From Bursaphelenchus xylophilus (lineage: Eukaryota; Nematoda; Chromadorea; Rhabditida; Aphelenchoididae): a stretch of 64,000 nt of DNA. A program made the position numbers and the translations under genes. The notes beneath the pieces were generated by a model. The model had not been told where the DNA came from, searched no databases, and was given only the letters and a program-made list of their open reading frames with translations. Below, in pieces: positions 12,627-23,912 of the stretch (positions within the stretch are counted from its first letter, which is position 1; the number at the start of each line of letters is the position of its first letter). The DNA is taken from NCBI GenBank assembly GCA_904066235.2, contig CAJFCV020000005.1:4645501-4709500 (forward strand), written 5' to 3'.

Positions 12627-13905
12627 CTATTTCTCCCTGCCTTTACTGTCAATTTGGTCGATTCGGTACAGAAATTTGGCTGGACTGAAGTAACCTTCGA
12701 ATTGGGCAGTTTCCGGGTCAATATCCGTATAATAATGGCCAACATCGCCATGATCCGAGTAGCAATGAGTGTGTTCGAGGCGCAGATCAATCCCCGGGTT
12801 CACGGAATGGAGGACGGAACAACAGATCAGCGGGGAACGGACCTTGAAGTAGCGGAGCCAACTCTTCTCCTGGAAAAAATGTGGTCAAAAATTGGGTTAA
12901 ATTTATAACGTAAGTGAGAAAAGACTTTGGGGTTTGGGCAAATTATTATTAGCGTTTAAGAAAATTAATTCGAAATTTTTTAATTTCTATTACCTCAAGT
13001 GCCATATAAAGCAACTCACTTCTTCCCAACAACTGAAATCTCTCTCCGGAAAGTCGGGCATTATATGAACTTTGGCATCGCCTGTTTTCTGAATAAAAAT
13101 CCCGGCCATTGAAACAATTTTGGCCCGGTAATGATTGAATAAAGCCTGTTGAATGGCATGGGGAAACGAGTAATCAGTGAGGCGATTTCGGGCAGTGATC
13201 TTGAGCACAAGGTCTGTTTCTCCCGAGGAGACCCCGAGATTAGCGAGCAGTCCAAAGCAGGGGTCACAAGTTGTTTCTTGGACAAAACTTTGGCCATCAA
13301 TTTTCCCGATTTTCGAGTTGACCTAAAATAATAATTAGTCATCAAAATTTGATAGAAATATTATTACTGATAACTCACAGTTCCCTCACCGAAATTTGCA
13401 TCCGCCACCATCTCGCAATTCACTCCGACCGAGGTCCTTGGCCCCGCGCCGGGCCCAAAAACCGAACCATTCGGGAGTTCGCAGAGGTCACAAATCGACT
13501 GAAAAATGGCGAAAATCATTTCAGAAATGCACTAAGAGAAGATGGTCACTAATTACTATACCTTGAGATTATACAATTTGTCCCTTCGTATCTTGGGAAA
13601 GAGATTTCCGACTCCGCCCACCTCCGCGATCCTCAGATCCGGGCCAAATCCGCGACTGGTCATGTTGAATGGGGGCTTGGTCAGATCTGAAAAATTGCTC
13701 GTCACCTTCAAGCTTACTGTAACATATTTTTGGAATTTATTTTCTGGAAAATTGTTTTCTCACCGGGACAATCCACAATGTCCACATCGATTTCCTGGAA
13801 GTAATTCTCCATTTCCACATTCAAAATCGGAGCCAACTCCTCCAATTCCGGACTCAGAAGGTCAAGTTTGACATCCAGCTTCCTGGACGCCTCCATATTT
13901 ATCAT
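12627..13905 (-). CDS. C11orf54/PTD012-type zinc ester hydrolase (DUF1907)
   Basis: Five exons (13764-13905, 13562-13686, 13379-13498, 13020-13322, 12627-12869) give 310 aa, close to the 315 aa of human C11orf54. Conserved blocks match throughout: LSPELEELAPIL, VDCPDLTKPPF, LRIAEVGGVGNLFP, GPGAGPRTSVGVNCE, GLLANL, KVHIMPDF. The zinc-binding region DLRLEHTHCYSDHGDVGHYY keeps its His residues, and the protein ends YFSPAKFLYRIDQ. Human PTD012 binds zinc and has esterase activity in vitro; the physiological substrate is not settled. I chose the exon 4 donor at GAAGAA/GTGAGT because the later GTAATA donor breaks the frame into the last exon. It is intact and probably functional. Confidence 0.9.
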
Positions 13906-14696
13906 TCTCCTCTTAAATTGGACTCAAATTATGTTATCCATGGCAATCTCATAAATAAGAAGCCAAGAAATCTAATATTATTACTCTTTTTTCCCATTTA
14001 CAATTAAAAAAGAAACCCCACAAAGGAATTTGAGTTGTAAAAGAGTAATAAAAGAGGAGTAAAGTAGTGAGATTACAAGAAAAAGCGCCCCGAAAAGCCA
14101 AAAATCCCCTTAGGCCAGGGTGGGGAAGGGGCGAAAAGTATCGGGCCTCCTTCCTAATCTCTTTAATTAGTATCTACGCCCTGATAAACGTACAATTATG
14201 AGGCGGGCCGGGTGTGAAAATAACATTTCGAGGGACGATGCGAAAATAAATAAACAAATGGAGAAAAAACAGATTAGATGAGCTGCGGAAAATAATATTG
14301 GATTTTGATCGGTTTCCGAGAAGGACAAACAGAAAGATAAAAGGTTATGCAAAATCAGCTGACAATTTGCAAAAAGCGCTAAAGTTTTTCGGGAGAAGTT
14401 AAAATTTGAAAATGTCTTGTGTTTTTGAACTTGAAAAGCCTACAATGTCTTCGAAAACATGAAAAATTATTTTCTCTGACTATTTCTCTTATTTTCCACA
14501 GTCTCTATCCAAAAATACTGTTAAATATTCCGGTACTTTTGGCCGAAAAATTTGAAATAATAAAAAAATACAATAATTTATGTAAAATCTGTTTATTCAC
14601 CCAAGATACATCCAAAAAAATTTTTATTGAGATTAAAGATATGAACCACTCGTCGTTCGAGATCTAAAAATAGTCATCATGTTGCAGTAGCCGCAG
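13906..14696. other. intergenic
   Basis: Upstream flank of the ester hydrolase gene. It contains a plus-strand open frame at 14419-14667 that is Lys/Ile/Phe-rich with no start context. I see no gene. Confidence 0.4.
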
Positions 14697-15092
14697 CTAT
14701 GTTGGTTTCGGGATCAGCAGTTCCCTATGCTGAGTTGTCTGAGCCTTGGTTTCTTCTTCCTTGAACTTGGTCACAAAGATGGTTTTCTCTTCGCCGAACT
14801 CTCGCTGGTCGATCCCAGGCATGGTGACTATCATAACCAAGCGACGTTCGTGTTTGAAATGATCGTCGATGCTGAAGATCTCGGTGATAATGTAAGCAAA
14901 CAGCATGAAGATGATTGAATATGCAAACATTCCGATCCACTGAATCAAAAAAATGAAATTGTAATTAAAAATATTAAAAATATTGGGCGTATTAATCATG
15001 ATGAATAATGTGGGGAAAATACTCACAAAATCATTGAATAATGGGACAGAGATCCATTGGTGCCAATTATCGACAGCCATTTCATCTACCAT
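14697..15092 (-). CDS. small single-pass membrane protein, unrecognised
   Basis: Two exons (15028-15092 approximately, and 14697-14939) give 102 aa. The N-terminal stretch contains NWHQWISVPLFNDF, followed by a hydrophobic span (WIGMFAYSIIFMLFAYIITE, about residues 23-42) and a charged C-terminal tail with HFKHERRLVMIVTMPG and KFKEEETKAQ. The intron is a multiple of three without stops, so intron retention would give a longer open frame with a second hydrophobic stretch. I do not recognise the family. It may be a nematode-specific membrane protein. Confidence 0.55.
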   Translation of the reverse strand: MVDEMAVDNWHQWISVPLFNDFVSIFPTLFIMINTPNIFNIFNYNFIFLIQWIGMFAYSIIFMLFAYIITEIFSIDDHFKHERRLVMIVTMPGIDQREFGEEKTIFVTKFKEEETKAQTTQHRELLIPKPT

Positions 15093-15595
15093 GGAAACAG
15101 TGGGAGAAATTTGAAAATGAAAAAAAACAGAGGAATTGAAAAAGGGTCACAATTCTTTGAACTTTGATCGAAAATGTCAAAACCTTCCATCCTAAGAGTC
15201 TGAAACGACCGCAGAATACAGAGCTTCCCTTATTTTTCATAAAATTTTGTTTTATTTTTTAACCCAAATACAATAATGACAATAAAAGTTAAAATTCGTA
15301 AATATTGTTATGACTTATATGATGTGTAAGATAAGGATGCCGTAGATGAGTCCATTGACCCGTCTGTTGTGAAGAACCCACTAATCTGCTAAGCCTTCCT
15401 AACCCCGTCTTCACCTAATTGTGAACCGCATGTGAATTCCCTGGAAGTCAGTCATCTATTATGTTTTTTTTCTTTTTCGTTTCTCTTCTCGCGCATTTCA
15501 CGAAAACCCCATTTAATTAATTTACAATTTGTAAAAAATATTCTGTTTCAAGTTTTATTGGCGATGATCCGGCTAATCTTATGAATTAGAGTGTG

Positions 15596-16506
15596 ATGAA
15601 ATCCAAATTCCTTTTTCTCCTTCTTTTATTCCATCCTCAGATTATTGCAGGTGATTTTGGCAGTGCCTCTGTTGATGGTAAGATGAATTGTAATGTAAAA
15701 TTTTCATTAGTAATGATTTTTGGGAGGTTCTGAAAAAAGTTTTTTGTACCCTTTCCTTGACTTCAGATACGATTTACGCGACCAAACATGACGATCAAAT
15801 CGCTTTGGAAGAGTTCTTCGACAACAATCACTTATATTTGGCCCGTCCAGACATCTCAACGCAGCTTTTCATCGAGCTGAATGTCCAAGGAACCCATGAA
15901 AAGAACGTGACAAACAAAATCTTCTACAAAACAGCGGCCAAGAATTTGAGAAAGGCCAATCCAATGGTGAATATCATCAAATTGAGTGGTGGGTATAATG
16001 TCTGCTTCAAGGATGGGGTAAGTCATCAAATTTTTAATTATTTTGAAGAACAAGATTACTGTAGCTAAAATATCGTCTTAGACTTTGAAGAGGTCCGCCA
16101 AGAGTACAAGAAGCTTCGAAAAACCCTGCATTACATAATAAAATCGCTGAACCGAGTCGATGTGAGGGTTGAGAGTATCATGTTCTCCTTGAATCTGATG
16201 AATGTGGGTTTTGAACTACTGTATTTGATTAAATTTTTAGACCAAAATTTCTGATGAAGAACTGGATTTGATCCGAGAGCGAGAAATGAATCGAGGACCT
16301 CACAAAGATCTCGTCAATATGCAAATTCGAGGAGTCCGGATCATATTTATGTGAGGGATTACTGTAGTTTTAATTAAATTTTTCTTCCGTAGAAACTTAC
16401 TGATTTTAGAGATGAAATAGTGAAGCAACTGGAATGCGAAGCCACTGCCAGATGGCCTCAGAGAACAAGGGAACCCCCAGAAATCATCGACAATCTCCTC
16501 AAATAA
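15596..16506 (+). CDS. secreted protein of unknown family
   Basis: Five exons (15596-15677, 15767-15988, 16082-16203, 16241-16350, 16410-16506) give 210 aa. A strong signal peptide (MKSKFLFLLLLFHPQIIAG) is followed by a mature region without obvious repeats, membrane spans or Cys clusters. Segments include EEFFDNNHLYLARPD, VRQEYKKLRKTLHYIIKSLN and a C-terminal ARWPQRTREPPEII. Exon 2 must end at the internal donor GTGGGT (15989) to keep frame; the nearby GTAAGT at 16018 would shift it. I do not recognise it and propose no function. It sits head to tail with the chitin-binding gene 290 bp downstream. Confidence 0.65.
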
Positions 16507-16797
16507 TAATTATGACGTCATCATAATAATTATCAAGTTTCGAATATCAATACTTTAGAATTCAGATATACTGCCATGTATAGGCTAATATATTATAAAC
16601 CCTGAGGTAATCCGGCGAGATTTTCTGTCAGTTTTTTGATCATCAAGAGATCAGTTTGAGAAAAAAGAGCTTTAAACAAATCAGGTTTCGGGATTTGAGA
16701 ATGCGTTTTTTGCATTCGTCGCCCACTCAGTGAAGATTCATAAAATAAAATCAAGGCGAGGCCCTTCCGCAATTCTTCATTCTTAATCAGTCGGACG

Positions 16798-19700
16798 ATG
16801 CGGAGCCGGACGACCGTCCTTCTGGCCGCTCTCGGCCTTCTCATTTCCGGAATTGGTAAGTTTTTTGGGAGAAAAAAGCATACTGTAACTTCTGTTTCGA
16901 ACGCATCGTTCAATACGGTGTTTTACTACACCATTATTAGTAGGATTTCACTCAGTAACAGTATACCTTTGACATATTTTAAATCATCCTTTTTTCAGAT
17001 GCCGCCCGATACCAAGTAATATCACATCCGGTGGATGATAATGGAGCCGTCTCCGCCCTATCCCAACTAAATTTGGACTGTAATGGCAAAGCCGATGGTC
17101 TGTATCCAGCCAGAAGTAACACTTGCCAGACCTTCTTCTTCCACTGTGTTTCCGGCAAAGAACACAAGCAGAAATGCCCGGCGGGTCTCTTCTATCATGA
17201 ACAAAATCAAGCGTGCGAGTTCAGAGACAATGTGCCAGCTTGCAAAGCAAACCCAGCGTAAGTCAGAGCATTTGAGATCAAGCGTGATATAAGGGGTGGA
17301 ATAAAAACTTTTGTTTAGACCTCCTCCAAGACCTGCCCCCACTCCAGCTCCATTGCCCGTTCCACAACCGCCTCCTGTTCGCGGTCAGCCAAATGGAGGT
17401 GCCCAACCAGGTGGAACAGTCCATTCTCCAGCCCCGGGACAGCCAGGAGGTCCAGTTCGTGGACAAGCTCCAAGCGCTCCAATCCAGGGTCAAAATGCCG
17501 CAGGTTCAATTCAGACCCAACAACCCGAAGGACAAAGCCAACCTGGCCGATCCGTTCAATCCAGAGCTCAAAGCCAACCAGTACAACCAGTCCTTGTCCA
17601 ACAGCCAAAACAAGATACCAGGCCAATCCAAGTCCAACAACCCAAGGTAGAAATCCAATTGGGCCCTGGTCCAGTCCAAATTCCTAAGGGTCCAATTATT
17701 ATTGGCCCAAACATCCCGGTCCGCCCACCATCCCCGCCAACACCTCCAAACGGCCAAGACCAGCCTTTGCCTATCCAACCTGGAGGCCCAATCATTACTG
17801 ATCAGCCACCTTCTGCTCCTCCGCAATCTTACCAAGGAATCAATGGCTATGGAAAGTATGGTCCGGTTCAGCAACCGGAAGGACCAGTGCCACCACCAAA
17901 TAAGCCTGGGCAGACTTATCAAGGAGTCGGCGGATATGGAAATCACAAAGGATCCAGTCAAAATCAATGGGGAGGATCGGTGAATCAACAAGGGGGAAAT
18001 GGAGCCCAATGGCCTTCAGCCTCGAGCTACCAAAGTCCTTCTCCAAACTACCCCAGCTCCGCTTCAGCTTACCCAAGCCCCGCTCCAGCCTATCAAAACC
18101 AAGGCTATCAATCCTCCGGCTATGGGCAGCAAGGGGCTTATCCAAGTCCTTCTTCTCCATCTCCCGCGTATCCAGGATCCCCAGCCTACAAAGCTCCCCT
18201 ACCAAGTTATCCAGCGCCGTCTTACGGGCATGGTCAGTCTGCTCCAAGCTACTCAGGATATCCATCGCCGTCTTATCCATCAGCTTCTTACCCAAGCCCA
18301 GCTTATCAGCCAGCCCGTCCCTCTTATCCCAGCCCAAGTTACCCCGCTCCGAACCCAGCGTATCCCGCTCCTTCCTATGGCCAGCCAGCTCCCACAGGAA
18401 CTTATCCAGCGCCCCAATACGGATCCAGTTATCCATCCGCTCCAGCTTATCCCAGTCCAAGTTACCCTGCTTCGAATCCAGGATATTCCGCTCCATCTTA
18501 TGGTCAGCCCGCTCCGACGGCAGCTCCCCAATATGGATCTAGTTATCCATCAGCTCCAGCTTATCCGAGTCCAGGATACCCGGCTCCAAATCCAGGATAT
18601 CCCGCTCCATCTTATGGCCAGCCAGCTCCCCAATACGGACCTAGCTACCCATCAACTCCAGCTTATCCCAGTCCAAGTTATCCTGCTCCTGGATATGGCT
18701 CTCAATCTTACGGTAACCAAGGATATCCTGGTTCGCAATATCCAGCTTCGCCTCAAGGATATGGCCAACAAAGCTATGGCGGATACCCAGACTTTGATGA
18801 TGATGAGGAAGAAAATTATCCACCGGGTTATGGTCGATACGCCGGATATGGAGAACATCACAATGGATATGGATATAACGAAGAATCCGAATCGGGTGAA
18901 ACCTTCAACTTCGAAGGTTACTCTCAACCAATTGGGTATGGCAACGCGGGTTACGGTAGCAGCTATGGACAAGTTCCTAGTGTGCCCCGAGGCTATGGAG
19001 GAGAGATTCACGGAGTCAACAACGAAGATCTCTATTTAAGTGGGGATAAAAAAAGTAAGAGCTGGTGACACTACAATCTAATACACATCGTATTTAGAGA
19101 GTGAAAAAAAAGATCAAGAGGTGAAAACGGATAAAGCGGAAGGAGCGAAAAAGGAAGGAGAGAAAGAGGAAGAAGTGGAGGGTTCTGGCACCGAAGCCGA
19201 CGAACCCGTTGTAGTCCCCAGAGTCAAAAGACAAGACAGACCAGTCTTGAGGCCGGAAGGTAAGCTACTAAAAGGTTTTATACGCATTGTTATTTCAAGT
19301 CAAACTACAATATTAAATGTTATCTTAGACATGCACGATCTAGATACCGTGTTATCATACCACACTCCTCCTCCTCCTCGCCCATGCATACTAGGTTACC
19401 CTCCAAGTTATCCATGTGTAGATTATGTAGATGAGTACATTATCGAGAAACGTGATGTTCATTCGAACGGCAGCCCCCGAATCCACGAGCAAGTTGTTCC
19501 ACCAAGTCCGTATGGAAGAGCTGGACAGGCTGTTTACCCTCAGGGGCAGATCCAATTCCCTCCAACGAGAAATGGAAGACCTGAGAAACCAGCACCTCCA
19601 CCGTATGTTTAAGACCTTTTTGATCAGTTTTGGAACTGGAATAGCCCGGAAATCTTATAAATGGCTGGTCAAAGAGTTGCAACGGTAGTCAAATAATCGA

Positions 19701-20068
19701 AACGAATAGGAAACTGGGTTGGATTTGCACAAGTATTCGCCTAGCAGATTAAACAACCAATCCAGGCCTTTAACTATCCGTGTATAAGATTCCGACGCTT
19801 TGACTACCCCTTTCGATTATTTTACGACCAATCCAGTTGTTTTTCTAGTAATTTATAAGGCTTTTGGGTGGCCAAATTCGTAATTATCACTTTTCAATGC
19901 CTCTGCTATGAAATATTATACTTTAGCCCAAACAGCTGGAGTCAGGTCGGCCGATCCTTGGAGCCACCTCCTCAAAGCCCCGAATACACGGTCCCCGGTC
20001 CCTTACCAAACAAAGGTCCCGCCGAGCAAAGGACGTTCCCCCGGGCCTATGAGATAAATGTCCAATAA
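16798..20068 (+). CDS. chitin-binding type-2 (CBM14) protein with Pro/Ser/Tyr-rich repeat body
   Basis: Six exons (16798-16855, 16999-17257, 17319-19054, 19098-19259, 19329-19602, 19927-20068) give 876 aa. A signal peptide is followed by one six-Cys peritrophin/CBM14 domain (LDCNGKADGLYP...CPAGLFYHEQNQACEF...PAC), which in this family binds chitin outside the cell. A low-complexity region of about 580 aa follows: first PQ-rich, then many copies of units such as YPAPSYGQPAP and SYPSAPAYPSP. After that come an acidic stretch (DFDDDEEENYPP), Gly/Tyr-rich sequence and a charged KE-rich exon. A possible furin-type site (RVKRQ) lies near the end. The tyrosine-rich repeats suggest a cross-linked matrix protein of cuticle, pharynx or eggshell; that role is inference. 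Reading through the exon 5 donor would end the protein at 19612 instead. Confidence 0.85.
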
Positions 20069-20464
20069 TGCTTACTTTTAACGCTTATAATAAATAAACT
20101 AATAATAATTGTCACCTTACATTTTGTAAACAAACCAATATGATGAAAAAACAAGTATATAATTTATCGCTTCGAGAAATGCCAAGTGAAATATAAGACA
20201 TAAATATGATCGCAAAGTCTATTGTGCTCCAAAACAACAAAATTTTCAATCTTTCTTCAAAAAGAAACGGATAAAGTAACTGTAATTATATTAGACTAGG
20301 TCTCAAGGTAAAATAACACAGGTTACAGAGAGAAAAAACATAAAGATGCAAAAAAGTTTAAGAAGGAAACAAAAAACGGACTCTTGACAAGGATAAAAGT
20401 TAAAACAATCAGAAATTGCAAAGAAAAGACCCATATCATAGATAGCATACCAAACTTCTGAACT
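20069..20464. other. convergent 3' flanks
   Basis: AT-rich gap between the stop codons of the chitin-binding gene (+) and the lysosomal transporter gene (-). AATAAA at about 20090 suits the former. No gene seen. Confidence 0.5.
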
Positions 20465-21886
20465 CTATTCTTCTTCAGTTTCGTCATCCAGAAGACCCAC
20501 AACGTCTTCCTGTTCTCTGCTTGCCCGGAGTCTCTGGTAATGATAATACTGTGCGATTACAATCGCATCGAAGAAGCAACATCCCAGAGATCCTGCGAGC
20601 CAAGGGAGATGTCGAAGGAGGTATACCCAACCGGTCGATTCAAGGAGAACCGAGAGTCCGTAGGTCAGATTGGCCAACACGATGATGTAGAACATGGCCA
20701 GAGAGAGACCGTCGCAGGATTTTCGATAATAATTCCGGAGAAGTTGTGGGATCCGACCGGAGAAATAACAGACCGCAGCTACAGATCCAATCGCATATCC
20801 AAGAGCGTCGGTGTAACTCTCAAAGATGGGAGGGGATCCAACAGAGTCCGTAACCATATATCTCTTCCCAACCTGGCTGATCATCTCCATTGTGTTTGGA
20901 CCGGTGGTCGATGAGAGTAAAGTCATTCCGCCGAACATTCCAAAAACCATCGCTGGAACAACCACGGAACTTCCGGTCATGCTTTCTGCAAAACAACAAT
21001 TTGAATTACAAAAACGACGAGAGCAAATTAAGAAAGTTTCAAGTAAAACCTAAAATCAGAAAAAAAGATCATGCTACTTACGACGACTGGATTGGTATAT
21101 TCTGGTGTAATACATGTACTGAGAAAGAAGAACAATGTCTTGGATAATATAATAAACTCCAATGATCTGTTGAAGAGGCTGTTGGTGGGTTAAAACTGCT
21201 CCAATCATATTGCACGTATCGCCGGTAATCCTTAAGCAGAGTTATTACTTCTTCACACACGATGTCAATGATTACCTAAAAATCAAGGAAAAGGCGAAAC
21301 CTTACCAGAAAAGCAAGAAGAAGATGGATAAACCCTCACATCTCTTGGTTCGGTAGTTCTCATATAACTGAGGGAAAAGAGGGACTAGCCATAGCACAAG
21401 TGAGATCAGTCCAATAATAAAGCCACTTAATTTTAGAGGAGTATCAACACAATCGCCAAAGACCTGAAAATAAAAGGATAAATCAGTTGTGTCTAAAATA
21501 ATTTTAGGAAGCATCTAATGAGCGAAGCATCTAAACTATGTCTAAACGGCTTCGATTATTCAGACAAGCAAACACTCAGATATTGTCGAACCTTGTTCAC
21601 CAAGAATAATAAAAAAATTTACTTGAAGACGAATTAAACTCTGTCTAAAACTTGAGAAATCTGCTTACTCCTTGTATCCACGTACCTAAACATAAAGCAA
21701 AACAAAATAAAAGAAATAACTTACATTGAGTATCCATGGCACTCCACCAGTGCAATTCATAACATCAGCAAAGTCCCAGACCAGATGCTGATCTGAACCC
21801 GCTCCCAGAAGTCCCGAATCCAACGTCGCGGGAGCACGCTGAGCGGGTGGCGAGAAAAGGGGGGGATAGCGCGAGAGTAACCACAT
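20465..21886 (-). CDS. laat-1: PQ-loop lysosomal cationic amino-acid transporter (LAAT-1/SLC66A1)
   Basis: Four exons (21725-21886, 21306-21463, 21083-21230, 20465-20985) give 329 aa. It has the two PQ-loop motifs (LFPQLYENYRTKRCEGLS and GRIPQLLRNYYRKSCDGLSL) and the conserved WITGDTCNMIGA and HLPWLAGSLGCCFFDA segments of PQLC2. This family exports lysine and arginine from lysosomes, so the protein should sit in the lysosomal membrane with seven spans. The C-terminal tail EQEDVVGLLDDETEEE is acidic with a dileucine-like GLL motif, in line with lysosomal sorting. Exon phases agree at every junction. The start at 21886 gives a somewhat Pro-rich N-terminus and could be later. Family assignment is secure. 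Confidence 0.92.
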
Positions 21887-23912
21887 TTTCTCGGCCGTCT
21901 CTTTTTACCCTTCGCGTCTCTCAACTCCGGCTTTTCTCTTGCGGTTGTTTGTTGTTATACCAACAGTTTCTGGATGAGCAAAACTCTAAACAATAACGAA
22001 ATAGACGAAGCATGCGGAAATTTACATCAACGATGCGCGAATGAGTAAAACAAGAGAAAAAACAATCGGCTTCCTTCTTATAAAAATCACCTCGAAAACA
22101 TCCAGTAAATCAAGATGAATGACTAACTGTTTACAAAAATGTGGTTAGTGACTTCCGCGTGACTAACCGAATCGTGTGACTAAACTTTTCTTCTATCTCT
22201 TCATCCGGGATCGAGAAAGAATATAGGAGAACAGTTGACCCGTCAATTACGGCATGAGTCAACTGTTCGTTTTGCGGTATATTACCGGATACGGTAAGGA
22301 AAAATATTTGATGACATCAAAAATGAAAATGACTAACCATTAGATGCTTTCTAACATAAGAATTGAACATGTTTGTACTAAGATATCCAGAAGAAAATCG
22401 AATTTCATTATGGTCACTGAAAGAATTTGGAGAAGAAACTCGTGGAAGCCGTGTACTTCCAATGTCTCCCCACCGACAAAATTGATAAGCTTATCATCTT
22501 TCTGTGTGTCCAAAAAGACACGCAAATTTGATAAAAACTTTTTAGGGGAATTTGACGCAATTTCTAAGTGATGATCAAGAATAATATAAGCGCGAAGAAG
22601 ATTTATAAGTCATATTCTTGGCCAAGAAAGATCAAGTTAACGCCAAAATATAAGTAAATTATCAAAACAAATAATAAAAATGCAACGCGAACTGAAATAA
22701 TCGGATCACAAGGGTTATACTATCCTTATGACCATCTCTTTAGCAACTCTAATTTACAGCCGTTATGCCCAGAAGCAGTTTTAAACGGGACGACTTGTCC
22801 CATTCAAGAGTTAAAGAGAGAAGTGTCAAGTCTGCCGGGTCACATTCTCCATCTCTTTTTTGTTTCCGTCTCTGATTTATGCCTTATCAATTAAAACAGT
22901 CAATAAAGCCCTCGATATTTTATAGCGCTTTTATTGCGGGTCCCTGTACAGGTGTTATGGCCTCGGGGCACTATCTAATCAGTGAATCACCGGTTGTTTT
23001 CACGTTTTCTGAGAGATAATATTGGTATTTGAAATAACTTGAAGCTGAAATCGATGGGGATTTCGTATTTTCCTTTTGGAATAATAGCTGCAAAAAGTAT
23101 TGTAAAAACTTGTCATAATTCACCATAACTGGAAATTTTATTTATGATACGGAATAATTATGCCGCAAACTTCTTTAAAATCCTAAAAAACAAATCCGGA
23201 ATCAAGTATGAGATATAATTTTTACCTTTTAAATATTTAGTCATCATCAATCATAAGTTGCTAAAGAAAGCGTTATTTTTAGCCTCCAAAAATTGGATTA
23301 CTTTTTATGGCAGTCGTAAACCCATTTGAACCGCTTTTTCCCACCTGTTCTCATCGAAAGCAGGAGTTTTGGCTCACTTTGCATCCGTTATTTTATTCTG
23401 ATGGCCACTATAATATAATGTCATGTTCTTGTCATTCCTGACAACCATATCCATTATCCGTTCATAATCTTCTTCTCCACTTCCTGTTTCGTCTTTTTTA
23501 ATTAATTTCCCTCTTTTCCGGCTCTTTTTCTCTGGCGTCTTCTCCTTTCGCCGCGCTCTTTCTGCCCACATTGCAGTTGATTTTAATAGATTCCAGGCCG
23601 TTTGAATGCATCCAGGAGACGTCTGAAGGGGATATCAACTAGCAGGGGGAGAGAGTACGAGACATTTGGAGGGCGTCCGACCCAAAGCCGGCGGGGTTTT
23701 TGGCCGCTTTTTTCGCGGCCTCGGCCGCTTTCCCATTCCCGATATATTTTTTTATTTTACACTTCAAAGGCTTCACATTACATTACTGCTTTCGCGAAGG
23801 TAGTCGTAATTGGCGGGGAGATAATTGTTGAATCCCAATTTGAATATTTGCAGGACCCGTCTCCCTTTTCTTGTTGTTTGTGCAGAAGAAACCGGACCAA
23901 TAAACAACAAAA
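21887..23912. other. divergent intergenic region upstream of laat-1 and calcineurin B
   Basis: About 2 kb without a convincing gene. It has repeated GACTAAC/GACTAAAC motifs at 22118-22180 and 22330, a perfect hairpin at 22229-22268, and a GC-rich patch at 23670-23740 close to the calcineurin B start. A Lys/Glu-rich minus-strand open frame at 23374-23571 is probably noise. Confidence 0.45.
22229..22268. repeat. perfect 11-bp inverted repeat
   Basis: GAACAGTTGAC at 22229-22239 and its exact reverse complement GTCAACTGTTC at 22258-22268, with an 18-nt spacer. It lies about 340 bp upstream of the laat-1 start codon. It could be a paired binding site or a stem-loop. Confidence 0.75.

Noticed and set aside
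12990..12994. GTAATA donor in the ester hydrolase gene
   Set aside because: It shifts the last exon out of the frame that encodes the conserved His motif; the GTGAGT donor at 13019 fits.
16018..16023. GTAAGT donor at the end of exon 2 of the secreted protein gene
   Set aside because: It gives the wrong phase for the next exon; the GTGGGT donor at 15989 keeps the frame.
23374..23571. Lys/Glu-rich minus-strand open frame
   Set aside because: Composition typical of purine-rich non-coding DNA; no family similarity or splice sites.
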